From Afipia sp. (GTDB lineage: Bacteria; Pseudomonadota; Alphaproteobacteria; Rhizobiales; Xanthobacteraceae), in assembly GCA_024707075.1 (NCBI GenBank), contig JANQAK010000003.1, positions 1,116,001 to 1,180,000 of the forward strand: 64,000 nt of DNA, in the 5' to 3' direction. Positions 45,201 through 54,808 of this stretch are shown one piece after another (the first letter of the stretch is position 1; each line of letters begins with the position of its first letter). A model generated the notes under the pieces. It did not search any database, was not told the DNA's origin, and saw nothing but the letters and a program-made list of their open reading frames with translations. A program made the translations under genes and the position numbers.

Positions 45201-46375
45201 TCAGTTCTTGACCAGCGCCCAATCCGGCTGAGCCTCGAACGTCTGAATTTCCTTGTTAACCAGCTTGCCGTCCTGCTTTGCCACTTCGCGCAGATAGATG
45301 TTCTGCGTGATATGGCGTGTAACCGGATCAATCGTCACCGGACCGCGCGGGCTGATCCACGTCATGCCCTTGACCGCAGCCACGGCTTTTTCCGGATCGC
45401 GCTGGCCATTCGTCGCCTCGATCATCTTGTAAATGACACGCGCGCCGTCGTAGGCCGCGACCGACGTCATCGTCACCTTGTCATCAGGCATGCCGGTCTT
45501 GGCGAGGCGCTCGAGAAAGGCCTTGTTCTCGGGCGACGCATGCGACAACGCATAGTGGTAAGTGGACAGGAGGCCGATGCTGTTGTCGCCGAGACTCGGC
45601 AGATCGGATTCGCTCAGCACATCACCCAGCGAAATCAACCGGACGTTTGCCGCCTTCAGGCCGTTATCGATGTAGGATTTGACAAAGCTCACCGTCGGAG
45701 GACCGGCGGGAAGGAACGTGAAGATCGTGTCGGCGCCGGAATTCTTGATTCGCTGCATGATCGGACTGAAGTCCGTGGTGTTGATCGGCATGCGGATCGC
45801 CTCGACGATCGTTCCGCCTTCCGCTTCGAACGTCTTCTTGAAGGCCGCCTCCGCGTCGATGCCAGGGCCATAGTCGGTGACGGCAATGACGACCTTTTTC
45901 GCGCCCTTCGCCTTCGCAACTTTCGCGGCAGGCACGGTGTTCTGCCACATCGTAAAGGAGGTTCGGACAATATAGGGGCTCTTCTCGACGATGGCCGATG
46001 TCGCCGCGTTGAAAATAATCATCGGGTCTTGGATTCTTCGAGAAGAGGGGCGACCGCCAATGCATCGGGCGTGAAATAGAAGCCCGCGAGGTACTGCACC
46101 TTGTCCTTGAACAGAAGTTCCTGAGCGAGCGCCTTCGACTTGGCCGGGTTAGGCGATTCCTCGTCGCGGTAGATGAACTCGATATCGTGCCCCGCGACCT
46201 TGGAGCCATGCTCCGCCACCCAGGCTTCAATGCCGGCCTTGAAATTCTGGCCGAACAGTGCGAACGGCCCGGACATGGTGCCGATAACGCCCACCTTGAT
46301 GACATCCGCACTGGCCGCGCCCGACATCAAGCCAGCGATCGCCAGCACACCTATGAATTTCGCTGCCCTGTTCAT
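45201..46375 (-). pseudogene. HAAT-type substrate-binding protein (second system), frameshifted
   Basis: Type I periplasmic binding protein, interrupted once. The first part (46375 down to about 46020) has a signal peptide ending ASADV and continues IKVGVIGTMSGPFALFGQNF to YLAGFYFTPDALAVAPLLEE, then stops. The second part resumes in another frame as MIIFNAATSAIVEKSPYIVR to QTFEAQPDWALVKN. The interval length is 3n+2, and adding one base to the GGG run at 46024-46026 joins ESKT-P-MIIFNAA without loss. Both parts look fully conserved, so a missed homopolymer base is the simplest reading. If intact, the protein would have about 391 residues and serve the importer below it. Confidence 0.82.
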
Positions 46376-46903
46376 TTCTGATCCCGTGCTCCGGTTCGTT
46401 TTGCCTTAATTTACGTCATGCGCGCTGCCGCAACAAAACATCTCGAAAGGTCGGCGCGGCTCCCATTCGGCGGCCTGGAAGCGCCCGACTTCACCATTCT
46501 AGATGTGTGCACATAGCAGCCTATCAGTTCCCATCCATTGCGTCCCTGAAGAATGGATCGTCGTGCAACGCAAAAACCGCATCGGCCGGTGTTAATGGCA
46601 CGGCCCACAGGATCAGGTCCCGACCAAATCGGGAAAGTCGTGGAGAAATATGGGGTTGCCGCGGCGTTGCCAACGCGATTCTAGAACCGGCGGCCGGATT
46701 CCTGGGCCACCCCGCACGCGGATCATCAGACCACGGCTGTCCTGCGTCTTTTGATCGCACGATCCGGCGGCGGCAAATAAAATAAAGAGCGCCTGTCACT
46801 GTTGATCGTCGGCGTCGTTCGCGCGCCGACCAGAAAGCCGAATCCGGTCATTTGAATGGGCAATCCAGACGAGCCGGATTGCCCTTCTTGCCTCAGCGTC
46901 TCG
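46376..46903. other. Intergenic region with hairpins, no gene supported
   Basis: About 530 bp between the second HAAT binding protein and the enoyl-CoA hydratase. I see no credible gene. A strong hairpin, GGGCAATCC (46858-46866) and GGATTGCCC (46876-46884), lies 20 nt after the hydratase stop and is a candidate factor-independent or structural terminator, though a U-tract is missing on the minus strand. A second stem, GTCGGCG/CGCCGAC, is at 46808-46830. Confidence 0.5.
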
Positions 46904-47711
46904 TCAGCGGCCGGTGAATTTCGGCGCACGCTTGCTGTTAAACGCCTCCACGCCTTCCTTGAAGTCATCGGACTGCCGCAGCCGGCTATAGCAATGGCCT
47001 TCCAGCTCGATTGCGATGGCGAGCGTCGAGATCTTCGGTATCGTTCAGCAGTTTCTTGGCGGTGCGCTGCGCGAGCGGCGAGAAGGTGCGAAGTTCATCG
47101 ACGAGCTTGTCGGTGGCTTTCTCCAGATCGCCGTCGGGAACACACTCCGTGGCGATGCCCCATTCCTGCGCCTGCTTGCCGGGAATGCGCTTCGACCGCA
47201 TCACGATATCCTTGGTGCGCGTGATGCCGATCATCTTCTGCAACCGGGCGGAACCGCCGGAGCCCGGAATCTGGCCGAGCTTCTGTTCAGGCAATGCATA
47301 AAGGGTCGTCTCGGATGCGATGCGGAAGTCGCAGGCCAGCGACAATTCAAATCCGACACCGAAGCAATAGCCGCGGTTCGCGACGATGACAGGCTTGGCG
47401 CAACGCGCAGGAGCCGCGATGTTCCAGGCGAGCTTCGACACATGCTCGGGTGTGGCCTCCATAAAGCCGCCGATGTTGCCGCCGCTGGAAAAATGCTCGC
47501 CGATTGAACGGACCACGATGATCCTCACCCGCGCATCTTCATCGAGCGTCTCGAACACCAGACGGAGCTGATCGCGCTGCGGCATCACGACGATATTGTA
47601 GGGCGGCCGGTTGAGAATGATGTCGGCGCGCTCATGGGCCTCATCGATCTCGACCTGAAAGCCGTCGAGCTTCGCTAGCCGCGGATCGGTGAAAGTATAG
47701 GGTGATGGCAT
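46904..47711 (-). pseudogene. Enoyl-CoA hydratase/isomerase family protein, frameshifted near C-terminus
   Basis: Crotonase-fold protein. The oxyanion-hole segments are SIGEHFSSGGNIGGFM (near 69-84) and ANRGYCFGVGFELSLACDFR (near 110-130), followed by LPEQKLGQIPGSGGSARLQK. After LLNDTED the frame changes. Removing one base at about 47026-47034 gives STLAIAIELEGHCYSRLRQS and DDFKEGVEAFNSKRAPKFTG, the normal crotonase C-terminus, ending at 46904. Uncorrected, the product would end at 46986 with 27 missing and about 13 foreign residues. It lies 31 nt after the CoA ligase, so it probably acts on the CoA thioester made by that ligase. The substrate is unknown. Confidence 0.8.
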
Positions 47712-47742
47712 TCAGGTGTTCCTTCTGTTGGGATTCCAAAGA

Positions 47743-49296
47743 TCAAGCCGCGTTTGAAGGCGGCGCGTGTTCAGGTTCGTATTCGCCAGCGATCAGCAGA
47801 CGCCGGAGCAGTTTGCCGACGGGAGATTTCGGGATCGCATCGACGAAGACGAAACGACGCGGCCGCTTGAAGTTCGCGAGGCCGGATGTACGGCAAAACT
47901 GATCGAGGTCCTGTTCCGTAACGGCGGCATTGCGTTTCACGAACGCGGCGACGATCTTGCCCCATCGCTCATCTGGAAGACCGACCACGGCGACTTCCGA
48001 CACGGCCGGATGCAACGAAAGGCAGCTTTCGATCTCAACCGGCGAGACGTTCTCGCCCCCGGTGATAATCATGTCATCGACGCGGCCGGTCACGAACAGG
48101 TCGCCATTGGCGTCTCTAAAGCCCGTATCGCCCGTGAAGTACCAGCCATCGCGGAGCGACTTGGCATCCGCGTCAGGGCGACGCCAGTATCCTTCAAATG
48201 ACTCATCGCCCGCCAGCAACGCGACGATTTCACCTTCCTCGTTTGGATCAGCAACATCCTCTGCCGATACCGCATTCAGCTTGACGACCCTGACATGCTG
48301 GTTGATGCCGGCCTTGCCGGCCGAACCGGGTTTCGCCACAGCATTCTGATCGATGGTGAAGGTATAGATTTCCGAACTGCCGTAGTGATTGACGAACAGA
48401 TCAGGCTTGAACGTCTCATCGAGTTTCTTGAGCAGACCGTCCGTCATCGAAGCACCGGCAAAGCCGAGTTTCCTTACGCTCGAGACGTCATGTTTCGAAA
48501 ACTCGTCGTGATAAACGAGGTCGTGATAGAGCGTCGGAACCAGATAAAGGTTGGTGATCTTCTCAGCTTCGATAACAGCAAGCGCCTGCTGCGGATCGTA
48601 GCGCGGAAGGCAAACATACGTGCCGCCGATCAGCGACATCGCGATCAGCGACCGCACGCCCATGGTGTGATACAGCGGCATCACGCCCAAGGTGCGCTCA
48701 TGGCGTCCGTAAAGATTCTGCGCGACGTGGGCAACGCCCGCCGCACGCTCCGCACGATGCCGCCGGGGCACGCCCTTTGGTTTTGATGTCGTGCCGGACG
48801 TGTAAAGCATGATCGACCAGGCATCCGCGCTGACGCGCGGCGTGATGCTCAGTGAATCTTCCGAGATCATGTCGGCAAAAACAAACGCCTTCCCGCTGCC
48901 ACTCGCGCCGTCGCCAACGGCGATGCACCGCAATCCAGGCGCCCGACTGGAGCTGGACACGGCTTCCGCGGAAGCGTCCTGATAGACCAGCGCGCAGGCC
49001 TCCGAATTCTCGATGCAGAAATCGAGTTCATCGGCCTTGGCGCGCCAGTTGATCGGCGTGATGACAATCCCCGCCAGTTGGCAGGCCCAGTGGATCGTCG
49101 CCGCTTCCCATCGGTTCTGCAAGACGGTGACAAGATGATCGCCCGGCTTGAGACCAATCCGGTCGAACGACGCCACGACGGAAGCAATCTTCGCAAACCA
49201 CTGGCGATAGGTCAGGCGGAGATCACCATCCACGATCGCGGTTGCGTCCGGATCGCGTGCGACACTGGCAATGAAGCTGCTTCCCAGATCAAGCAT
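47743..49296 (-). CDS. AMP-dependent acyl/aryl-CoA ligase
   Basis: ANL-superfamily CoA synthetase, 517 aa from ATG 49296 (MLDLGSSFIASVARDPDATA). The P-loop is YTSGTTSKPKGVP (near 165-177), the A5 region VNHYGSSEIYTFTI, the A7/A8 region DGWYFTGDTGFRDANG with GRVDDMIITGGENVSPVEIE, and the terminal catalytic Lys is in SPVGKLLRR. Similarity in pattern is greatest to 4-chlorobenzoate/aryl-CoA and medium-chain ligases. It overlaps the [2Fe-2S] gene by 8 nt, so CoA activation is coupled to the molybdenum hydroxylase downstream of the same promoter. The actual acid is unknown. Confidence 0.88.
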   Translation of the reverse strand: MLDLGSSFIASVARDPDATAIVDGDLRLTYRQWFAKIASVVASFDRIGLKPGDHLVTVLQNRWEAATIHWACQLAGIVITPINWRAKADELDFCIENSEACALVYQDASAEAVSSSSRAPGLRCIAVGDGASGSGKAFVFADMISEDSLSITPRVSADAWSIMLYTSGTTSKPKGVPRRHRAERAAGVAHVAQNLYGRHERTLGVMPLYHTMGVRSLIAMSLIGGTYVCLPRYDPQQALAVIEAEKITNLYLVPTLYHDLVYHDEFSKHDVSSVRKLGFAGASMTDGLLKKLDETFKPDLFVNHYGSSEIYTFTIDQNAVAKPGSAGKAGINQHVRVVKLNAVSAEDVADPNEEGEIVALLAGDESFEGYWRRPDADAKSLRDGWYFTGDTGFRDANGDLFVTGRVDDMIITGGENVSPVEIESCLSLHPAVSEVAVVGLPDERWGKIVAAFVKRNAAVTEQDLDQFCRTSGLANFKRPRRFVFVDAIPKSPVGKLLRRLLIAGEYEPEHAPPSNAA

Positions 49297-49810
49297 CGGT
49301 CTTCTCGTTCGTTGGACTTTTCGCAAGTTCGGCTGCGGCTTCAAGCGCTGCACGAACGATGGGGGTGTACCCCGTGCAGCGGCACAGATGGCCGCTCAGC
49401 AAATCGCGAATCTCGTTCTCATCGGGCGATGGGTGGTGTCGCAGGAAATGATCGAGCGACATCAGGATTCCGGCCGTGCAGAAGCCGCATTGCAGCGCAT
49501 GATGTCGCCGGAAAGCCGCTTGCAGAACGCCGAGCCTGTCGAGCGACGGAGCGAGTCCTTCGACGGTGCGCAAATCGCAACCGTCGGCCTGCACCGCCAG
49601 GGTAAGACACGCACGGGTCAGCATGCCGTCGACGGTGATCGTGCAGGCACCGCAGACACCGTGCTCGCATCCCACATGCGTGCCGGTCGCGCCAATCTGC
49701 TGGCGGAGGAAATCCGTCAGCAACATGCGGGGCTCCGCCTCACCCTGCACTGGCTTTCCATTCAACGTGAAACGCACCAGATGTCGGCGTTCGGACTGCA
49801 AGCGGCTCAT
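49289..49810 (-). CDS. Molybdenum hydroxylase 2x[2Fe-2S] small subunit
   Basis: Iron-sulfur subunit of a xanthine-oxidase-family enzyme, 173 aa. The first cluster is in GCEHGVCGACTITVDGML with a later RAC. The second is in QCGFCTAGILMSLDHFL and HLCRCTGYTPIV. It shows the CoxS-like length and order. It overlaps the FAD subunit by 4 nt and the CoA ligase by 8 nt. Confidence 0.9.
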   Translation of the reverse strand: MSRLQSERRHLVRFTLNGKPVQGEAEPRMLLTDFLRQQIGATGTHVGCEHGVCGACTITVDGMLTRACLTLAVQADGCDLRTVEGLAPSLDRLGVLQAAFRRHHALQCGFCTAGILMSLDHFLRHHPSPDENEIRDLLSGHLCRCTGYTPIVRAALEAAAELAKSPTNEKTDA

Positions 49811-50619
49811 TGCAGCACCTCCCGCACCAGATCCCGTCCGATGCTGCGCACCAGATCGCGGCGATAGCGTGCGGTCGCGTGGACATCGTCGCGGGCTTCC
49901 AGTTCATAGGCGAAAGCGTTCAGCGCATCGTCGAGCGCGCTTCCCTCCAGGCGCGGCCAGTCGCGCGCGGTGGGGACATCGGCCACGCCGCCGACAGCAA
50001 GCCGCACGCCGGTTGGCGTCGCCACTGCCGCGCAGGCCGCAATCGCAAAATCGCCATGCCTGCGCGCGACCTCACGGAACGCGCATCGCGCTGTTCCGGC
50101 GGGGAACGACACAGCTTCGATCAATTCGTCGTTGGCCCGACCGGTGGCCATCATTCCCGCGAAGAAATCCTTTGCAGCCAGCTTTCGCCTTTTCTTGGCG
50201 CTGCGCAGATGAACCTCGCCACCGAGCGCGATCAGGGCGAGCGGCATTTCAGCACTGGGATCGGCATGCGCGATCGAACCGCAGATGGTGCCGCGACTCC
50301 GGGTCTGTGCGTGACCGGTCCAAGGCAATGCCAGTGCGATTAGCGGCAATGTCGCGGCTAGTTCAGGCCATCCCAGCAGCACCGCCTGCCGCACACCGGC
50401 GCCGATCGTTACCTTGCTCGCCTTGTTTTCGATACTGTCGAGTTCATTCACCCGCATGATATCGATCAGCGTCTTGGGCTTTGCGAGCCGCATGTTCAGC
50501 ATCGCCATCAGCGATTGCCCGCCGGCAATGATCCGTGCATCGCCGCCCTCCCTGGCGAGGGTCTCAAGGACCTCGCCAAGCGTTTCCGCGCGGACATAGT
50601 CGAAAGCCGCTGGCTTCAT
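49807..50619 (-). CDS. Molybdenum hydroxylase FAD-binding medium subunit
   Basis: FAD subunit (270 aa) of the same enzyme, CoxM-like. It begins MKPAAFDYVRAETLGEVLET. FAD-binding motifs are ARIIAGGQSLMAMLNMRLAK (about residues 31-50) and GTICGSIAHADPSAEMPLAL (about 107-126). A C-terminal CO-dehydrogenase flavoprotein domain follows. It overlaps both neighbours by 4 nt. Presence of an FAD subunit separates this enzyme from the cytochrome-linked NicAB-type hydroxylase earlier in the window. Confidence 0.9.
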   Translation of the reverse strand: MKPAAFDYVRAETLGEVLETLAREGGDARIIAGGQSLMAMLNMRLAKPKTLIDIMRVNELDSIENKASKVTIGAGVRQAVLLGWPELAATLPLIALALPWTGHAQTRSRGTICGSIAHADPSAEMPLALIALGGEVHLRSAKKRRKLAAKDFFAGMMATGRANDELIEAVSFPAGTARCAFREVARRHGDFAIAACAAVATPTGVRLAVGGVADVPTARDWPRLEGSALDDALNAFAYELEARDDVHATARYRRDLVRSIGRDLVREVLQ

Positions 50620-53615
50620 GATGTTCGGCCGAACAGGCGCCGCAAACGGCCCATCAGTGAAGAGGACCCATCACCAGATGCCGAACCGCCGCCGGCCTGA
50701 CGCGCGAGCGCCGCAAAGAATTGCCCGATGATGACGCGCGTCGCGCCGTCAAGCAGCCGCCCGCCGATGCTGGCGACCTTGCCGCCGATCGCGGCGTCAT
50801 AAACATAAGTCATGCGCGTGCCGCCCTTGCCGTCCGGCGTCAGCGTGATGTGGCCTTCGCCCCCACCAAATCCGAGCGCGCCTTCGGCCGTTCCGCCAAG
50901 CGTGACGGCACGCGGCGGATCGAGGTCGGAAAGTTTAACGTTGGCGCGATAGCGTCCGGTGACCGGTCCGATGCCGAGCGTCACATCGGCGCGAAAATGC
51001 GTGTCCGATACTTTCTCGACGCTCTGGCATCCCGGAATAACAGCTTTCAACGTTTCGGGATCGAGCAGCATCTCCCACACGCGTTCCGGCGGCACGCCGA
51101 CCGACGCACTGCCCTCGCCGCGCAGACGCCGATCCTTCCCACCGGCCTTCAGCGCTTCGACCGGACGCCCTGCGGGCGCGCCCGGTTCAGCGCCACGCAC
51201 GATGTCAGCAAGTTTCGCGGGCACCAGCGGCAGAGTAAGATCCTGCACGCCTAATGCATCGGCGACCGCATTCGCGATGCAGACCGGCGTCGACATACAG
51301 TTGCCTTCGCCGACTCCTTTCGCGCCGAGCGGCGTGAACGGCGACGGCGTTTCCATATGGAGGATGAGAGGTGCCGGAACTTCTGTCGTGGTGGGCAGCA
51401 GGTAATCGGCAAACGTGCCGGTGAGATAGCTGCCGTCAGGGCCGTAGGCATACTCTTCATAAAGAGCCGCGCCCAGCGCCTGCGTAAAGCCGCCACGGAT
51501 CTGGCCATCGACCATTCCAGGATGCAGGATCGTTCCGCAGTCGTGCATCGTGACGTAGCGATCGATGCGCGTCTCCAGCGTGGTCCGGTCGATCTCGACA
51601 CCGCAAAAATCGAAAATAAATCCGTGACACAGCGACGAATTGACCAGGTCGTTGTCATCCGGCGCGGTCAATTCCGGCGGTGTCCAAAATACCGTCTCGC
51701 GGATCGCGCTGCCGACATCGTCCGGCAACGATCCGGGAGACCAGTGGCTCAGCGCAGCAAGGCGCGAAAATGACACCTTGTTCTCAGGATTGTTCTTCGA
51801 TGACACGTTGCCACCGGCGAACACAATGTCGGATGCCTCCACGTTCAACTGGCTCGCGGCGATGCGCGCCAGCTTTGCCGCGAGGCGCTGGGCCGCCAGC
51901 CGAGCGGTCCCCGCGACAGCCGGTGCGAAACGGCTTGCATAGTTGCCGGATGCGATCGACCACGCGTCCTTCGCCGTATCGATCTCGGTGTTGACGCGAA
52001 TGTCCTGTGGCGTGAGGCCGAACACGTCGGCGACCACCTGCGACAGCACCGTCCGGTGGCCCTGCCCTTGAGGAACAGACGCAACATGCACCGAAACACC
52101 ACCGATAGGATCAAGCGTCACCGTCGCTGTCGCCTGCGCGCCGTTTTTCGGTCCGGCCTTGCGACGCTCCGCCGCCGTCAGCACGGTCGTGATGTAACCC
52201 ATATTCGAGACACTGGGCTCGACCACCGCCGTGTATCCAATGCCGTAAAGCCGCCCTTCGGCACGCGCAGCATCGCGCCGCGCCTTCAACTCATCGAGCG
52301 CACCATCTTTGACGCCGCGCGCAATCGCTTCCTGATAGTCACCGGAATCGAGCAGCGCGCCGGTCGCCGTCCGATACGGGAACGCACCAGCAGGAACCAG
52401 ATTGCGCCTGATGACGTCCAGCGGATCAAGCCCGAGTTCAATGGCGATCCGATGCACCAGCCGCTCAAGCGCGAAATAGACCTGCGGCCCGCCGAACCCG
52501 CGATTGAGGCCCGTCGGTGTCTTGTTGGTGACGACGACGCGGTTTCTCACCGCCACATGGCGAATATCGTAGGCGCCGGTCAGATTGCCGTGCATCCGGT
52601 AAAGCGTCGCCGGTTCCGGAGCGCGAAGATGCGCGCCGCAGTCTTCGACCTGATCCCAATCCAGCGCGAGAATCCTGCCCTCCGCCGAAACGGCCGCCGC
52701 AATGGTGGTCGCTCGATTGGTCGCCGAGACCGAGGCCGTGAGATGCTCCAGCCGGTCCTCAATCCACTTCACCGGACGGCCAACGGCGCGCGACGCCGCA
52801 GCGATCAGAACGATATAGGGAAACACGCCCTGCTTGACGCCGAAGCTGCCACCCGAGTCCGGCGGTGTGCGCAACCGCAGGCGATTACCCGGCACCTTGA
52901 GTGCGCGGGAGATCACGGCATGAATACTGAACGGTCCCTGGAAATTCGCCAGAACGTCGAATGCATTCTCCGACGGATCGTAGTCCGCAATCACGCCGTA
53001 GGTTTCTATCGGCGTGCAGGAGTTGCGCGGATACTTGATGTCGATGGCAATGCGATGCGCAGCATCGGCGAAAGCCTGTTCCGGATCGCCATAACGAAAC
53101 GTCCGGTCGCTAGCAACGTTGCCGTTGAAACCATCGTGCAGGACCGGCGCATCCGGCAGCAGCGTGGCGAGAGGATCGACCACCGCCGGCCGGGCGCGAT
53201 ATTCCACCTCGACCAGATCCGCCGCGTCTTCCGCCACATAGCGATCCGTCGCCACGATAATCGCCACAGGCTCGCCGACATAGCGAACCCGTCCAACCGC
53301 GATGGGCCAGCATTCCACTGGCGCCTTCACGCCGACGACGAGACTCGTGGTCAGCGCCTTGATGTCCTCGCCCGTCAGCACCGCCGCCACGCCGGCGGCC
53401 TTTCGCGCAACGGATGTATCGATTGCGACGATGTCGGCGTGCGCATGCGGCGAGCGCAGAATGGCGGCATGCAGTGTACCCGGACGGGTTCCGAGATCGT
53501 CGATGAAGCGCCCGCGCCCGGTAAGCAGGGCGTAGTCTTCTACGCGTTCGATGGATCGGCCGACCCAGGGACGGTTGACGTCGACGTCCGGTATCGATGA
53601 GGCGACGTGCGCCAT
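50616..53615 (-). CDS. Molybdenum hydroxylase large subunit fused to a CoxG-like SRPBCC domain
   Basis: A 999-aa protein. Residues about 1-800 are the Mo-cofactor domain (RPWVGRSIERVEDYALLTGR, GRFIDDLGTRPGTLHAAILR, and the catalytic-Glu motif GAKGVGEGNCMSTPVCIANA). The active-site loop reads TGLNRGFGGPQVYFALERL, not the AYRCSFR of true CO dehydrogenase. Residues about 845-985 form a CoxG/SRPBCC domain (SASVGVPPERVWEMLLDPET, GCQSVEKVSDTHFRADVTLG, GGKVASIGGRLLDGATRVII). CoxG is normally a separate membrane-recruitment protein. It is first in the operon with FAD, [2Fe-2S], CoA-ligase and hydratase genes. The substrate is likely an aromatic or heterocyclic acid. Confidence 0.88.
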   Translation of the reverse strand: MAHVASSIPDVDVNRPWVGRSIERVEDYALLTGRGRFIDDLGTRPGTLHAAILRSPHAHADIVAIDTSVARKAAGVAAVLTGEDIKALTTSLVVGVKAPVECWPIAVGRVRYVGEPVAIIVATDRYVAEDAADLVEVEYRARPAVVDPLATLLPDAPVLHDGFNGNVASDRTFRYGDPEQAFADAAHRIAIDIKYPRNSCTPIETYGVIADYDPSENAFDVLANFQGPFSIHAVISRALKVPGNRLRLRTPPDSGGSFGVKQGVFPYIVLIAAASRAVGRPVKWIEDRLEHLTASVSATNRATTIAAAVSAEGRILALDWDQVEDCGAHLRAPEPATLYRMHGNLTGAYDIRHVAVRNRVVVTNKTPTGLNRGFGGPQVYFALERLVHRIAIELGLDPLDVIRRNLVPAGAFPYRTATGALLDSGDYQEAIARGVKDGALDELKARRDAARAEGRLYGIGYTAVVEPSVSNMGYITTVLTAAERRKAGPKNGAQATATVTLDPIGGVSVHVASVPQGQGHRTVLSQVVADVFGLTPQDIRVNTEIDTAKDAWSIASGNYASRFAPAVAGTARLAAQRLAAKLARIAASQLNVEASDIVFAGGNVSSKNNPENKVSFSRLAALSHWSPGSLPDDVGSAIRETVFWTPPELTAPDDNDLVNSSLCHGFIFDFCGVEIDRTTLETRIDRYVTMHDCGTILHPGMVDGQIRGGFTQALGAALYEEYAYGPDGSYLTGTFADYLLPTTTEVPAPLILHMETPSPFTPLGAKGVGEGNCMSTPVCIANAVADALGVQDLTLPLVPAKLADIVRGAEPGAPAGRPVEALKAGGKDRRLRGEGSASVGVPPERVWEMLLDPETLKAVIPGCQSVEKVSDTHFRADVTLGIGPVTGRYRANVKLSDLDPPRAVTLGGTAEGALGFGGGEGHITLTPDGKGGTRMTYVYDAAIGGKVASIGGRLLDGATRVIIGQFFAALARQAGGGSASGDGSSSLMGRLRRLFGRTS

Positions 53616-53707
53616 CCTGAGACAAACTCCCGATCGCGCTTGTTATTTCGCGCTTGCAGACCTTTGTCAGGACAATGGGAGGACAGGCCATACCGGCCTC
53701 TCTCAGG

Positions 53708-53727
53708 ACTTACCAATCCGTCTCATT
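53708..53727. promoter_or_regulatory. 20-bp site shared with 59791-59810, upstream of hydroxylase operon
   Basis: Read on the minus strand, this is AATGAGACGGATTGGTAAGT, about 93 bp upstream of the hydroxylase large-subunit start. It differs by one base from the site at 59791-59810 upstream of the third HAAT operon. It is not palindromic, as expected for an AraC-family site, and an AraC gene lies between the two operons, ending 24 bp from this site. Confidence 0.55.
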
Positions 53728-53750
53728 TCATGATCGATTGCGATGCAACA

Positions 53751-54593
53751 TCAACTCGCGAGCCGCGAAACATTCCGGAACTCGCGGGGACCGACGCCCG
53801 CATGATTGCGGAAAAAACGGGTGAAATGCGCGGGCTCGGCAAATCCCAGGCGCTCGCTGATTTCGCCGACGGTCACGTCCTGATGAAGGACGGCATCCAC
53901 CGCCTGCTCCATCCGCACAACGTTCAGATAAACCTTCGGCGGCACCCCGATCGAGGACTCGAACAGCCTGAAGAAATGCGCACGCGACAATCCCGCGCCC
54001 TTGGCGAACTTGTCGATGCTGGTGACGTTGCCCGCATCGGCCCGCATGGCTTCAGCGGCGCGCTTGATGCGCCAGTCGCGGCCGGACACGTTCATTTCCC
54101 TGATCGATGCGGGGAAAGTGCGCCACGACGTAAAGCGTTCGATCACGGCGATCATCAGATCGGACAGCAATGTCTCGTGGGCGCCCACACAGTCGGGACG
54201 CGCCATCATGTCCGTGGCGAGATCCATCGAGAGTCTGCGGATGCGCGGGGAAACCTCTCCGGAAGGCTGCCCAAAGAAGCCGGGCGCGCCACTCGCGGCC
54301 CAGCCGGGCCGGAAATCCTTCAGCCATTGCGGCTCGACATACAGCGCAAGAATAAGGGTGCGCGGCCGGTTAGGATCATGGACATAGGCGTGGGGCTGCC
54401 AGCCGTCGACGAGCACGGCCGTGGTGTCGGTTAGAGGGCAAATCTTGTCTCCGACGGAGAATTGCGTATCGGCGCCTTCTACCTTCAACAGGACATGACA
54501 GTGCGGATGGGCATGACGCACCAGCGAACAATCCATGTCCAGCAGCGCGACCCGGCCGAATGCTCCATGAGCGATACGCAACGCTGTCGACAT
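53751..54593 (-). CDS. AraC-family transcriptional regulator
   Basis: AraC/XylS-type regulator, 280 aa from ATG 54593 (MSTALRIAHGAFGRVALLDM), with GGGAGG 6-7 nt upstream. The N-terminal half is a cupin-like sensor (VRHAHPHCHVLLKVEGADTQ, VDGWQPHAYVHDPNRPRTLI). The C-terminal half carries two helix-turn-helix units (SIDKFAKGAGLSRAHFFRLF, TVGEISERLGFAEPAHFTRF) and ends GVGPREFRNVSRLAS. It lies between the hydroxylase operon and the third HAAT operon, all on the minus strand, and is probably the activator of both through the shared 20-bp site. Confidence 0.9.
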   Translation of the reverse strand: MSTALRIAHGAFGRVALLDMDCSLVRHAHPHCHVLLKVEGADTQFSVGDKICPLTDTTAVLVDGWQPHAYVHDPNRPRTLILALYVEPQWLKDFRPGWAASGAPGFFGQPSGEVSPRIRRLSMDLATDMMARPDCVGAHETLLSDLMIAVIERFTSWRTFPASIREMNVSGRDWRIKRAAEAMRADAGNVTSIDKFAKGAGLSRAHFFRLFESSIGVPPKVYLNVVRMEQAVDAVLHQDVTVGEISERLGFAEPAHFTRFFRNHAGVGPREFRNVSRLAS

Positions 54594-54808
54594 TCGAGCC
54601 TCCCGCTCAGGTGCCGAAAGGGAAAACAGGCCTGCCCGATCTCCATCGGGGACGGCAAAGATAACGGCCAATCCTAGTGTCGATCGTCAGAACTGCCAAG
54701 CGTTCCGATATCAGATCAATCTCGCGCGGGCACCAAACAAGCCCAATTCGCGGCGAATCCTGCCACCTCAAGCCAAGGTGAACGTCCATTTGTCGCACGT
54801 CGGTTCCC

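Noticed and set aside
46524-46799. 91-codon minus-strand open frame in the gap before the second importer
   Set aside because: No ribosome-binding site, family or plausible protein character; probably chance in GC-rich DNA.
52056-53600. Plus-strand open frame of about 500 codons opposite the molybdenum hydroxylase large subunit
   Set aside because: Antisense shadow; the minus-strand protein is complete and conserved.
50616-53615. Aerobic CO dehydrogenase (CoxL) assignment
   Set aside because: The CO-dehydrogenase active-site sequence AYRCSFR is absent; the loop reads RGFGGPQ and neighbours are a CoA ligase and a hydratase.
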